Assembly (NCBI GenBank): GCA_037383845.1
Contig: JARRON010000040.1
Location: 1 to 20,477, forward strand
Direction of reading: 5' to 3'
From: JARRON01 sp037383845
Lineage (GTDB): Bacteria > Pseudomonadota > Gammaproteobacteria > Steroidobacterales > XN24
Length of the DNA: 20,477 nt
Each line of letters begins with the position of its first letter. The first letter of the stretch is position 1. Made by a program: the position numbers and the translations under genes. Below are positions 6,393-14,009 of the stretch, piece after piece. The notes under the pieces are model-generated. The model was given only the letters and a program-made list of their open reading frames with translations. It was not told the origin of the DNA and searched no databases.

Positions 6393-8345
6393 TCAGGGCC
6401 GGGGCGGCACCGGCTGCATGACCTCGGTCAGCCGCAGCGTCTCTCCGCTCATGCGCCAGTTGAACACCGCTTCGCTGGCCAGGACCCGCCTCACGTAGCC
6501 CCGCGTCTCGGAAAAGGGCACCGTCTCCACCCAGACGTCCGCGTCCAGCGGTCCCGTTTCCGGGAGCCACTGCTCCACCCGGTGCGGGCCGGCGTTGTAA
6601 GCGGCGGTGGCCAGCACCCGGTTGTTGGCGAACCGGGCGAGCATGCTGGAGAGGTAGGTGGTCCCTAGGGTGACGTTCGCTTCCGGGTCGGTGAGGGTCA
6701 CCCGCCCACGGTAGGGAATGCCCGCGCTGCGGGCGGTCTGCCGGCCCGTGGCGGGCATGAGCTGCATCAGTCCGACGGCGCCGGCCCGGGACACCACGTC
6801 GGGCATGAACAGGCTCTCGGAGCGGGCGATGCCGTAGGCCCAGGTGCTCGGAATGCCCGCACGGCGGCTGCGGTCCTCGAACACCGGCCGCCAGGGCAGG
6901 GGGAAGCGGAGCTCCAGGTCATTGCGCAGGCCACTGGACGAGGCCGTGGAGATGGCCTGGGAGTACCAGCCCCATCGGCTGGCGAGGATGCTGGCCTGGG
7001 CCTGCTCCTCCGGCGACAGGCGGCGCATGGCGCGGGTCCACTCGACGCGCCCCCGGCTTTCCTCTCCCGTGTAAAACAACTCGCGGGTGCGGCGGATGTC
7101 CGGACGGTCCGCCAGGGCCGCGATGACGTCCTCCCGGGCGGGGGTCGGTGCGTAGCCCCACGCGTACTCGGCGCCGATGCGGTCCGCCGAGAGGAAACTG
7201 TGGTAACCCCGCTCGCCGGCCAGGGCTTCGAAGAGGGGGCGGGCCTGGTCCGCGGCGCCGGTGACGTCCAGCATCCTGGCTCGCCAGTAGCGCCACGCGG
7301 GCTCCTGCTGCTGGGTTGGCGGCAGCGCCTGCAGGGCCTCCAGGGCTGCCGCCCAGTCCTCTTCGCGCAGCAGGGTCCGGACCGTCCATGCCCGGGTGTC
7401 GTCGTCGTGGGCCTCCGGTGGCAGGGCCTCGAGCGCCTGGCGGGCACCGGGCAGGTGGCGCCAGGCGTGGATCAGCGCTATCCGCCGCAGGGTACGGTCG
7501 CGGTCGGCGGCGGAGAACGACAGCTGCCTGTCGTAGGCGGGCCAGAGGTCGGCGGCCCGTTCCGGATCCTCGGAGGCCAGCCGCCGGAAGCCGTAGACCA
7601 CCAGGGCGCGCTCCGCGTCGGTGTCGGGGTAGGCGTCCGGGTCGGCCAGCCTCGCCGCCGGTTCCGCCCGCATGCCCGTCCACCGGTCCACTTCCGCGAC
7701 GGCGGCCGTTCCGAGGGGCCGGGCGAGCCAGCGGGCAAGGCGGAACTCGCCCGCGTCAAGCGCAAGTTCCATGCGCTGCGTGCGGCGCTGGGATGTCAGC
7801 GCGCCTTGTTCCTCCAGCCAGGTAAAGGCCGGGTCGCAGGCGTCGGGCTGGCTGACCGGCGAAAGCCACATCTCAAGGGCCTCGTCCCGGAGTCCGGCTT
7901 CGCGGCCCGTGCTGATGCGCGCCGTGAGGGCATGGCAGCGCAGGACCGCGTCGCCGCCGTCCGGGTAACTCGACTCGTACAGCTCCAGGTACGTATCCCA
8001 GGCTTCCCGGCGCGCCAGGGACAGGGCCCACCGGTAGCGAAGGCCCCGGGCGAAGGCGAGATCGTCATGACTGGCCAGGAACCGGGAGACCTCCTGGTCG
8101 GTCTCGGGGCCCAGGTTGGCATCCAGCCAGGCCGCCCGCAGGTCCGGTACCAGGGGATAGTCCTCCAGGACCCCGAGCCACGGCTCCACACCCTCCCAGC
8201 GGCCTGCCTCGGCCTGCACCCGGGCCTTCAGGAAGGCTTCGCGCTGGGTCTGCAGGTCGGGCCCGGCGGGCCCGGGAAAAGCGGACGCGGGCGCAGCGGC
8301 CAGGGCGGCAGCAAGCAGGAGAAGCAGCAGAAGACGCTGGGCCAT
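6393..8345 (-). CDS. slt: Soluble lytic murein transglycosylase (Slt70 family)
   Basis: A 650-aa periplasmic enzyme that cleaves the MurNAc-GlcNAc bond of peptidoglycan to give 1,6-anhydro products. The start at 8345 gives a clean signal peptide, MAQR followed by a run of Leu/Ala ending in APASA (about residue 22). A TTG 42 bp upstream is possible but would put 14 extra residues before the signal. The long middle part is the alpha-helical U-shaped superhelix of Slt70. The C-terminal SLT domain shows ARSES with catalytic E510, then AVGLMQLMPATGR, and AYNAGPHRVEQWL nearer the end. Length matches Slt70 (about 645 aa). No Shine-Dalgarno is obvious. It is divergent from the TauE permease gene, with 87 bp between starts. 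Confidence 0.93.
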   Translation of the reverse strand: MAQRLLLLLLLAAALAAAPASAFPGPAGPDLQTQREAFLKARVQAEAGRWEGVEPWLGVLEDYPLVPDLRAAWLDANLGPETDQEVSRFLASHDDLAFARGLRYRWALSLARREAWDTYLELYESSYPDGGDAVLRCHALTARISTGREAGLRDEALEMWLSPVSQPDACDPAFTWLEEQGALTSQRRTQRMELALDAGEFRLARWLARPLGTAAVAEVDRWTGMRAEPAARLADPDAYPDTDAERALVVYGFRRLASEDPERAADLWPAYDRQLSFSAADRDRTLRRIALIHAWRHLPGARQALEALPPEAHDDDTRAWTVRTLLREEDWAAALEALQALPPTQQQEPAWRYWRARMLDVTGAADQARPLFEALAGERGYHSFLSADRIGAEYAWGYAPTPAREDVIAALADRPDIRRTRELFYTGEESRGRVEWTRAMRRLSPEEQAQASILASRWGWYSQAISTASSSGLRNDLELRFPLPWRPVFEDRSRRAGIPSTWAYGIARSESLFMPDVVSRAGAVGLMQLMPATGRQTARSAGIPYRGRVTLTDPEANVTLGTTYLSSMLARFANNRVLATAAYNAGPHRVEQWLPETGPLDADVWVETVPFSETRGYVRRVLASEAVFNWRMSGETLRLTEVMQPVPPRP

Positions 8346-8391
8346 GGCGGCGGACTCGGCGGGATGTATCGCGACGACGACAGGCAACCAT

Positions 8392-8397
8392 TATGCT
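8392..8397 (+). promoter_or_regulatory. Candidate -10 element for the TauE/SafE permease gene
   Basis: TATGCT followed by the GC-rich CGCCCGCGGG. It lies 35 bp before the TTG start, giving a predicted leader of about 29 nt. No clear -35 is seen. Confidence 0.4.
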
Positions 8398-8432
8398 CGC
8401 CCGCGGGCCGTACTCAACAGGAAGACACGCTC

Positions 8433-9248
8433 TTGGAGCCATCGGCGCTGTATTTGCTCGCCTTTCCCCTGGTCGGCGCCCTGTCGGGACTGCTGGCCGG
8501 GCTGTTCGGCATCGGCGGCGGGCTGGTCATCGTGCCCGCGCTCAACGCGCTGTTCGCCGCCGGAATCGTGAATATCGACCCGGCGGCCCGCATGCACGTG
8601 GCCATCGGCAGTTCCCTGGGCGTGATCGTCTTCACCGCCATCTCCTCGGTCCGGGCCCATCACAGGCTGGGGGCCGTGGTCTGGCCCGCCGTGCGGGGCC
8701 TGGTGCCGGGAGTGGTGGCCGGCGGCCTGCTGGGCGCATTCGTCGCCGACGCGCTGCCGACCCGCGCCCTGGAGATGGTGTTCGGCGTGTTCGCCGGCGC
8801 CATGGCCCTGCGCATCGCCACCGGCCGCGAGGCGCCCGTGGATGCCGAGGGCCGACTCCCTTCCGCCGGCGGGTTCGCCGCGGCGGGCACAATCATCGGG
8901 ACCGTTTCCGCCCTGGTGGGAATCGGCGGTGGCGTGATGACCGTGCCCTACCTGGGCTGGCATGGCGTCCCCATCCGCAAGGCAGTGGGCACGGCCGCGG
9001 CCTGCACCCTGCCGGTGGCCGCCGCCGGCGCGGCCGGCTACGTGGTGGCCGGCGCGGGCGCCCCGGTGCCGGCAGGTGCGACGGGCTACCTGTACTGGCC
9101 TGCCATCGCGGGCATCGCCGTGGTCAGCGTGCTCACCGCGCCCCTGGGTGCGCGGCTGGCCCACGCGCTGCCGGTGAAACGACTGAGGCAGCTGTTCGCC
9201 CTGCTGCTGGTGGCGGTGGCCCTCGACATGGTGATCAGCGGCGGCTGA
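8433..9248 (+). CDS. Sulfite exporter TauE/SafE family membrane permease
   Basis: A 271-aa polytopic inner-membrane protein of the TauE/SafE (DUF81) family, known or proposed to move sulfite, sulfoacetate and other small organic anions; substrate here is unknown. The inverted two-half design is visible: GLFGIGGGLVIVP early in the first half and ALVGIGGGVMTVP early in the second, with seven to eight hydrophobic segments overall. The start is taken as TTG at 8433 because AGGAA sits 9 nt upstream and the hydrophobic segment begins right after it. No in-frame ATG lies between there and the first membrane span. A longer frame upstream is only antisense to slt. Confidence 0.82.
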   Translation: MEPSALYLLAFPLVGALSGLLAGLFGIGGGLVIVPALNALFAAGIVNIDPAARMHVAIGSSLGVIVFTAISSVRAHHRLGAVVWPAVRGLVPGVVAGGLLGAFVADALPTRALEMVFGVFAGAMALRIATGREAPVDAEGRLPSAGGFAAAGTIIGTVSALVGIGGGVMTVPYLGWHGVPIRKAVGTAAACTLPVAAAGAAGYVVAGAGAPVPAGATGYLYWPAIAGIAVVSVLTAPLGARLAHALPVKRLRQLFALLLVAVALDMVISGG

Positions 9249-9256
9249 GGCCGGGC

Positions 9257-9291
9257 AAGAAAAAGCGGCGACGCGGAGTCCGCGTCGCCGC
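9257..9291 (-). terminator. Intrinsic terminator after the degQ-like gene
   Basis: A perfect 12-bp stem (9265-9276 with 9280-9291, loop 9277-9279) is followed on the minus strand by TTTTTCTT. Orientation fits termination of the minus-strand protease gene ending at 9318. The stem may also stop transcripts from the convergent TauE gene, though no T-run follows it on the plus strand. Confidence 0.85.
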
Positions 9292-9317
9292 CGGGGGCGT
9301 CCCGCCCGTGCCCGGTG

Positions 9318-10691
9318 TTACCGGATGGGCAGGATGAGATTGGTGGAGCCCCGCCGGATGTTGAGGAGCAGGGACTGGCCGTTCTCGGCGACGGCCTGCA
9401 GGTCCGCCAGGGTAGTCACGCGACGCCGGTTGGCGGCGATGATGACATCCCCCGGGCGCAGGCCGCGCTGGGCGGCCGGGCTGCCGGGCACCACGTTGAC
9501 AACCAGCACGCCAGACTCGCCCTCGTAGCGGGGAGACGACTCGTCCAGGGTCTCCAGTTCCGCACCCTGCAGTCCCGGATGCAGTTCCTCGGCGGCAACC
9601 TGCACCTCCCTGGCCTGTTCGCCCAGGGTAGCCGTCACGCGGCGGCTGTCGCCGTCGCGGATCACTTCCAGCCTGACGGTGTCGCCGCTGCGCTTCAGGC
9701 CGATGGCGTTGCGGAGTTCGTTGGCGTTCTCCACCGGCTCGCCGTCCACGCTGACGATGATGTCGCCGGCCTCGAGACCGGCCTCGGCGGCCGCGGAGTC
9801 GGGCATCCCCTGGGAGATCAGGGCGCCCTGGGTTTCCTCCACCCCGTAGGCCTCGGCGATGTCCGGGGTGATGGTATAGATGTTGACGCCCAGCAGGCCG
9901 CGGCGCACTTCGCCGAACTCGATGAGCTGGTCCATGATCGTGCGGACCATGTCCGACGGGATGGCGAAGCCGATGCCGATGTTGCCGCCGGAACGGCTCA
10001 GGATGGCGGAGTTCACGCCCAGCAGTTCACCGCGGAGGTTCACCAGCGCACCGCCGGAATTGCCCGGGTTGATGGATGCGTCCGTCTGGATGAAGTCCTC
10101 GTAGCCGTCGGGGTTGATCCCCGAGCGGCCCAGGGCGCTGACGATGCCCGAGGTGACGGTGTGCCCGAGGCCGAAGGGGTTGCCGATGGCAAACACGAAG
10201 TCACCGACCTCTGCGGTGGAAGAATTCGCCAGCTCGATCTCGGTGAGGTCGTCGGGGCTGATCTTCAGCACCGCCACGTCGGAGGCCGGGTCCGAACCCA
10301 CCACTTCGGCGTCGAAGCTCCGGTTGTCCTGGAGGGTGACGCTGATTTCCTCCGCGCCTTCCACCACGTGGGCGTTGGTCACCACGTAGCCCTTCCGGGC
10401 GTCGATGATGACCCCCGAACCTGCGCTCTGGACTTCCCGGCGACGCTGAGGTTGCTCGGGCATGTCGAAGAAGCGGCGGAAGAAGGGATCATCGAGAAAC
10501 GGGTTGCCGCCGGGCACCTCGACGCTCCCGCGGGTCGCGATGTTCACAACCGCCGGCGCCACGCGCTTTACGATGGGCGCCAGGGACGGCATCGGCTCCC
10601 CGTTGACGTTTGCGGGCCACTGGGCGTGAGCCGGAGCGGCTACTACCAGAACCAGGCATGCCGCGATTAGGGAGATTGGATGAAGCTTCAT
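9318..10691 (-). CDS. degQ: Periplasmic serine endoprotease, DegQ/DegP (HtrA) family
   Basis: A 457-aa trypsin-like protease/chaperone that degrades misfolded envelope proteins. A signal peptide (MKLHPIS, hydrophobic core, cleavage after PAHA at about 23) directs export. The catalytic triad is visible: H108 in TNAHVVEG, D138 in DPASDVAVL, and S212 in NPGNSGGALVN. Two PDZ domains follow, at about 260-345 and 365-455. The short loop between residues 75 and 90 and the total length fit DegQ or MucD better than DegP. The ATG at 10691 follows AGGGA by 9 nt; upstream in-frame codons lack signal-peptide character. It lies 149 bp downstream of hsp20 on the same strand, with a strong hairpin between them. 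No sigma-E consensus was found just upstream. Confidence 0.93.
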   Translation of the reverse strand: MKLHPISLIAACLVLVVAAPAHAQWPANVNGEPMPSLAPIVKRVAPAVVNIATRGSVEVPGGNPFLDDPFFRRFFDMPEQPQRRREVQSAGSGVIIDARKGYVVTNAHVVEGAEEISVTLQDNRSFDAEVVGSDPASDVAVLKISPDDLTEIELANSSTAEVGDFVFAIGNPFGLGHTVTSGIVSALGRSGINPDGYEDFIQTDASINPGNSGGALVNLRGELLGVNSAILSRSGGNIGIGFAIPSDMVRTIMDQLIEFGEVRRGLLGVNIYTITPDIAEAYGVEETQGALISQGMPDSAAAEAGLEAGDIIVSVDGEPVENANELRNAIGLKRSGDTVRLEVIRDGDSRRVTATLGEQAREVQVAAEELHPGLQGAELETLDESSPRYEGESGVLVVNVVPGSPAAQRGLRPGDVIIAANRRRVTTLADLQAVAENGQSLLLNIRRGSTNLILPIR

Positions 10692-10771
10692 CAGATTGAG
10701 TCCCTGTTTTGGTGATCGGGATGGCCCGCCGGCCTGGTTGCCGGGAGGCGGGAGGCGTCCGGTGAATGACG

Positions 10772-10803
10772 CCCCGGCAGGCGGAACATTCCGCCTGCCG
10801 GGG
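10772..10803. repeat. Perfect 15-bp inverted repeat between hsp20 and degQ
   Basis: CCCCGGCAGGCGGAA (10772-10786) pairs fully with 10789-10803 around a CA dinucleotide. In RNA this would be a very stable hairpin. No T-run follows on either strand, so it is not a standard intrinsic terminator. It may be an mRNA-processing or stabilising stem, a partial attenuator between the two genes, or a protein-binding palindrome. Confidence 0.8.
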
Positions 10804-10840
10804 GACATAGATGCATCAGGTGGCCGTTCGGTCGCAGGAC

Positions 10841-11281
10841 CTAGTTGACTTCGACGCTGATCTTGCGCGGCATCACCTGGGCCTGCTTGGGGATGATAAC
10901 CTCCAGCACGCCGTTCCTGCTCTTCGCCGAGATGGCTTCGGGGTTGGCGGTGTCGGGCAGGGTGAAGCGCCGGAAGAACCGGCCGGTGACCCTCTCGACC
11001 CGGCGATAGCCTTCCTTCTCGGTGCGGTCGACGTCTTCCCGGCTGCCCGAGATGGTGAGGATGCCGTTCTCCATGGTGACGTCGATATTCCCGGGATCGA
11101 TGCCCGGAACGTCGGCGTGGATCACGAAGCGGTCATCCTCCTCGCGGATGTCCACCGGCGGCGCCCAGCTGGCCGTACTGGCCACGGTTTCATCCTGGGC
11201 GAAGCGGTTCTCGAAGAGGCGATCGATGTCTTCCTGCAGGGAGCGCATCACGCCCCAGGGCTGATAGCGGATCAGGCTCAT
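10841..11281 (-). CDS. Small heat shock protein, Hsp20/alpha-crystallin family
   Basis: A 146-aa ATP-independent holdase chaperone of the cytoplasm. The N-terminus (WGVMRSLQEDIDRLFE) is typical of bacterial Hsp20. The alpha-crystallin domain runs from about residue 38 to 130 and includes VDIREEDDRFVIHADVPGID and GVLEVIIPK. The C-terminal I-x-V anchoring motif is I141-S-V143. The ATG at 11281 has AGGAGG 6 nt upstream, a strong ribosome binding site that excludes the longer frame. A near-consensus sigma-32 promoter lies 52 bp upstream. The DegQ-like protease gene follows on the same strand, so the two form a proteostasis pair. Confidence 0.93.
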   Translation of the reverse strand: MSLIRYQPWGVMRSLQEDIDRLFENRFAQDETVASTASWAPPVDIREEDDRFVIHADVPGIDPGNIDVTMENGILTISGSREDVDRTEKEGYRRVERVTGRFFRRFTLPDTANPEAISAKSRNGVLEVIIPKQAQVMPRKISVEVN

Positions 11282-11332
11282 TTGTGTCCTCCTGTCAATG
11301 TAGTGACTCAGGTGGAAGTTTCCTGTTCCGCG

Positions 11333-11360
11333 AAATTGGGCCGGAGAATCGCTTTTCAAG
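11333..11360 (-). promoter_or_regulatory. Sigma-32 (RpoH) heat-shock promoter of hsp20
   Basis: Minus strand reads CTTGAAA (11354-11360), 13 nt, then CCCAATTT (11333-11340). This matches the RpoH consensus (CTTGAAA, 11-16 nt, CCCCATNT) with one mismatch. Predicted transcription start is near 11326, giving a leader of about 45 nt before the hsp20 ATG. Confidence 0.85.
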
Positions 11361-11556
11361 GCCCCCTGAAGCGGCCCTGGTGCCCCCCCAAAGCTCCTTT
11401 CGGGGCGTCATTTAAGGCACAAGATGTAGTGCTGCGGTGCAAATCAGCGCGTATTTCCCATCGAGGCCGACATGACCATAGAAAACTTCTATATATATTT
11501 TGTAAGTAACTGTTTGATATGTATTTTGATATCCCGTAGTAACGGGTAGAAAGTGC

Positions 11557-11585
11557 TTGACAGGGGCGGTCCGGGGCCGTAATTT
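11557..11585 (+). promoter_or_regulatory. Sigma-70-like promoter of nrdJa
   Basis: A perfect -35 TTGACA (11557-11562) is followed by 17 nt and TAATTT (11580-11585), a weak but plausible -10. The -10 sits between the arms GGGCCG (11574-11579) and CGGCCC (11589-11594), an inverted repeat that could be a second operator. The predicted start is near 11592, leaving a leader of about 136 nt. Confidence 0.65.
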
Positions 11586-11597
11586 AACCGGCCCGTA

Positions 11598-11613
11598 ACA
11601 CAACATATTGTGT
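11598..11613. promoter_or_regulatory. NrdR box upstream of nrdJa
   Basis: The 16-mer ACACAACATATTGTGT matches the palindromic NrdR-box pattern acaCwAtATaTwGtgt at all but one position and lies inside an 18-nt inverted repeat (11597-11614). NrdR is the ATP/dATP-sensing repressor of ribonucleotide reductase genes. The box is just downstream of the predicted transcription start, a repressing position. A second box at the usual one-to-three-turn spacing is not evident. Confidence 0.85.
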
Positions 11614-11641
11614 TGCGGGGCACCGGCCCCCCGGTCATCGA

Positions 11642-11660
11642 CGAATCTGCTCCAGATTCG
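11642..11660 (+). promoter_or_regulatory. 5'-UTR hairpin upstream of nrdJa
   Basis: CGAATCTG (11642-11649), loop CTC, CAGATTCG (11653-11660) is a perfect 8-bp stem in the predicted leader. No T-run follows, so it is not a terminator. Role unknown. Confidence 0.6.
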
Positions 11661-11727
11661 CGGGCACGGGAACGGGGCTATTGGGGAAAGAACAGTCAAC
11701 AGCGACCTCTCGGGGGATGTTTACGCA

Positions 11728-13881
11728 ATGAGTTCCGCGCTAAAGCAGGCGGCACCGGTGGAATCGGTCAACGACATCGAGTTTCAGCCGGCGTCGGTGG
11801 ACATCTGGGAAAAGAAGTACCGTCTCGTTGCGAAGGACGGCTCGGTCATCGACCAGACCATGGACGACACCTACCGGAGGATCGCCCGGGCCCTCGCCGA
11901 CGTGGAGAGTCCCGAGGTAAGGGACCAGTGGTTCGAGCGCTTCACCTGGGCGCTGCGCAACGGCGCCATTCCCGCCGGCCGGATCACCTCCAACGCCGGG
12001 GCGCTGGAGCACAAGCCCGCCACCTCCACCATCAACTGCACGGTCTCCGGAACCATCGGCGATTCCATGGACGACATCCTCCAGAAGGTCCACGAGGCGG
12101 GCCTGACCCTGAAGGCGGGCTGTGGAATCGGCTACGAGTTCTCGACCCTGCGGCCCCGGGGCGCCTATGTCACCGGCGCGGGTGCCTATACCTCCGGGCC
12201 CCTTTCCTTCATGGATATCTACGACCGGATGTGCTTCACCGTTTCGTCCGCCGGCGGTCGCCGCGGCGCCCAGATGGGCACGTTCGACGTGGGCCACCCG
12301 GATTCCATGGAGTTCGTCCGGGCGAAGCGGGAGAACGGCCGGCTCCGGCAGTTCAACCTGTCCCTTCTCGTGACTGACGAGTTCATGCAGGCGGTGAAGG
12401 CCGATGCCGCCTGGCCGCTGGCTTTCCCGGTCACTCACAAGGAACTCAGGGACGAGAACATCGACCTGCAGGATGGCTCGAAGATCATCTGGCGCGAGTG
12501 GCCCGCCATCGGGGATTACGTCCGCGACGAGTCCGGCCTGGTGGCCTGCAAGATCTACAAGACCGTCCCCGCCCGCCGGATGTGGGACATGATCATGACC
12601 TCGACCTACGATTTCGCGGAGCCGGGCTTCGTGCTCATCGACCGGGTCAACGAGATGAACAACAACTGGTGGTGCGAGAACATCCGCGCCACCAACCCCT
12701 GTGGCGAGCAGCCCCTGCCGCCGTATGGTTCCTGCCTGCTGGGCTCGGTGAACCTCACCCGCTTCGTCGTTGACCCGTTCACCGACGAGGCCCGGTTCGA
12801 CTGGGAAAAGTTCCGGGGCGTGGTCAAGGTCTTCACCCGCATGCTGGACAACGTGGTGGAGATCAACGGCCTGCCCCTCGGCCCACAGCGGGACGAAATC
12901 TTCCGCAAGCGCCGCCACGGAATGGGCTTTCTGGGCCTGGGTTCCACCATCACCATGCTGGGCATGCCCTACGGCTCGAAGCCGTCGGTGGCTTTCACCC
13001 AGGACGTGGCCCGGGAGCTGGCCATGGCCGGCTGGGAGACGGCCCTGGAGCTGGCCCGGGAGAAGGGTGCCGCGCCCATCATGGACGAGGAGTTCACCGT
13101 CACCGAGGAGATGCTCCGCAAGCGGCCGGAGATGAAGCGCGACGGCTGGCGGCCCGGCGCCCGGCTTCCGGGGCGGCTCCTCCACGCCCGCTACAGCCGG
13201 TACATGCAGCGTGTGGCGGACGTGAACCCGGAGCTTGTGGACGAGCTTGCTGAAGTCGGCGCCCGGTTCTCGCACCACAGCTCCATCGCGCCCACGGGCA
13301 CCATTTCCCTGTCGCTTGCCAACAACGCGTCCAACGGTATCGAGCCGTCCTTTGCGCACCACTACTTCCGGAATGTCATCCGGGAGGGGCGCAAGACCAA
13401 GGAGAAGGTGGACGTGTTCTCCTTCGAGCTCCTGGCCTACCGGGCGCTCGTGAACCCGAAAGCCATGCCGACCTCCGACAAGGAGGACGAGAAGCTGCCG
13501 GACTACTTCGTCACCGCCGACGACGTCACTCCCAGGCAGCACGTGGAAATCCAGGCGGCGGCCCAGATGTGGGTGGACTCTTCCATCTCCAAGACGGCCA
13601 ACGTCCCGACGGACTACCCCTACGAAGACTTCAAGGACATCTACCTCTACGCCTACGAGCAGGGCCTGAAGGGCTGCACTACCTTCCGCTTCAACCCGGA
13701 AGCCTTCCAGGGGGTCCTGGTCAAGGAGAACGACCTGAAGAACACCACCTACGTCTTCGAGCTCGACGACGGGACCACGGTGGAGCTGAAGGGCGACGAG
13801 GAGGTGGAATACGACGGCGAGATGCACACCGCCGCCAACCTTTTTGATGCCCTGAAGGAAGGCTATTACGGCAAGTTCTGA
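11728..13881 (+). CDS. nrdJa: Adenosylcobalamin-dependent ribonucleotide reductase, catalytic part (class II, NrdJa)
   Basis: A 717-aa enzyme that reduces ribonucleotides to deoxyribonucleotides using a B12-generated thiyl radical, working with or without oxygen. Key residues are visible: C104 in NCTVSG and C336 as the redox pair, and C325 in NPCGEQ as the thiyl cysteine, with N323 and E327 beside it. The 11-residue gap from C325 to C336 equals that of C408 to C419 in the Lactobacillus leichmannii enzyme. The chain lacks the C-terminal cysteine tail, which is supplied by the next gene, as in the split NrdJa/NrdJb of Pseudomonas aeruginosa. The ATG at 11728 follows GGGGGA by 10 nt; the longer upstream frame crosses the NrdR box. 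NrdR control is predicted. Confidence 0.95.
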   Translation: MSSALKQAAPVESVNDIEFQPASVDIWEKKYRLVAKDGSVIDQTMDDTYRRIARALADVESPEVRDQWFERFTWALRNGAIPAGRITSNAGALEHKPATSTINCTVSGTIGDSMDDILQKVHEAGLTLKAGCGIGYEFSTLRPRGAYVTGAGAYTSGPLSFMDIYDRMCFTVSSAGGRRGAQMGTFDVGHPDSMEFVRAKRENGRLRQFNLSLLVTDEFMQAVKADAAWPLAFPVTHKELRDENIDLQDGSKIIWREWPAIGDYVRDESGLVACKIYKTVPARRMWDMIMTSTYDFAEPGFVLIDRVNEMNNNWWCENIRATNPCGEQPLPPYGSCLLGSVNLTRFVVDPFTDEARFDWEKFRGVVKVFTRMLDNVVEINGLPLGPQRDEIFRKRRHGMGFLGLGSTITMLGMPYGSKPSVAFTQDVARELAMAGWETALELAREKGAAPIMDEEFTVTEEMLRKRPEMKRDGWRPGARLPGRLLHARYSRYMQRVADVNPELVDELAEVGARFSHHSSIAPTGTISLSLANNASNGIEPSFAHHYFRNVIREGRKTKEKVDVFSFELLAYRALVNPKAMPTSDKEDEKLPDYFVTADDVTPRQHVEIQAAAQMWVDSSISKTANVPTDYPYEDFKDIYLYAYEQGLKGCTTFRFNPEAFQGVLVKENDLKNTTYVFELDDGTTVELKGDEEVEYDGEMHTAANLFDALKEGYYGKF

Positions 13882-13932
13882 GACTTCCCGGATGCAGGCA
13901 GCGGCCTGAGCGGCGTTTCAGGAAATCAGGAA

Positions 13933-13987
13933 TGCAGGAGGGGCTTCAAGCCCCGGTGCGGGATCGCGGCCAGGGCCGCGCCCACGA
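13933..13987. repeat. REP-like double palindrome between nrdJa and nrdJb
   Basis: Two stems in close succession: GGGGCTTCAAGCCCC (13940-13954) and CGCGGCCAGGGCCGCG (13965-13980). They are flanked by TGCAGGAG on the left and CGCCCAC on the right. The layout of a GGAG-stem, a GATCGC-type centre and a GGCCGC-stem with CCCAC resembles the paired REP elements of Pseudomonas, Stenotrophomonas and relatives. It sits in the 128-bp gap inside the reductase operon and may stabilise or process the mRNA. No transposase of the REP-associated type is in the window. Confidence 0.65.
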
Positions 13988-14009
13988 AAAACAGCAGGGT
14001 CAGAGCAAT

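Larger units (their letters stand above)
11282..11727. other. Divergent regulatory region between hsp20 and nrdJa, with AT-rich core
   Basis: This 446-bp gap contains no credible gene. The hsp20 side holds a sigma-32 promoter. The centre (about 11475-11550) is strikingly AT-rich for this DNA and carries TATATATATTTTG and two direct copies of TTTGATAT (11513-11520 and 11525-11532) 12 bp apart. The nrdJa side has a sigma-70-like promoter, an NrdR box and a structured leader. No cobalamin riboswitch motif was found. Confidence 0.75.

Noticed and set aside
7200..8432. Long upstream extension of the TauE/SafE frame
   Set aside because: It is antisense to slt; membrane segments and a ribosome site begin only at the TTG near 8433.
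11511..11534. FNR/Anr box formed by TTGAT repeats
   Set aside because: The half-sites are direct repeats, not the required inverted TTGAT-N4-ATCAA.
11412..11699. 95-aa minus-strand ORF in the regulatory region
   Set aside because: It crosses the nrdJa promoter and NrdR box and has no recognisable features.
11592..11727. Cobalamin riboswitch in the leader of the B12-dependent reductase
   Set aside because: No B12-box-like conserved sequence and the leader is short for this class. Control by NrdR is better supported.
11740..13827. Very long minus-strand ORF (695 aa) opposite nrdJa
   Set aside because: It mirrors the nrdJa codons, shows no domain and has no ribosome site. Long antisense frames are expected in such GC-rich DNA.
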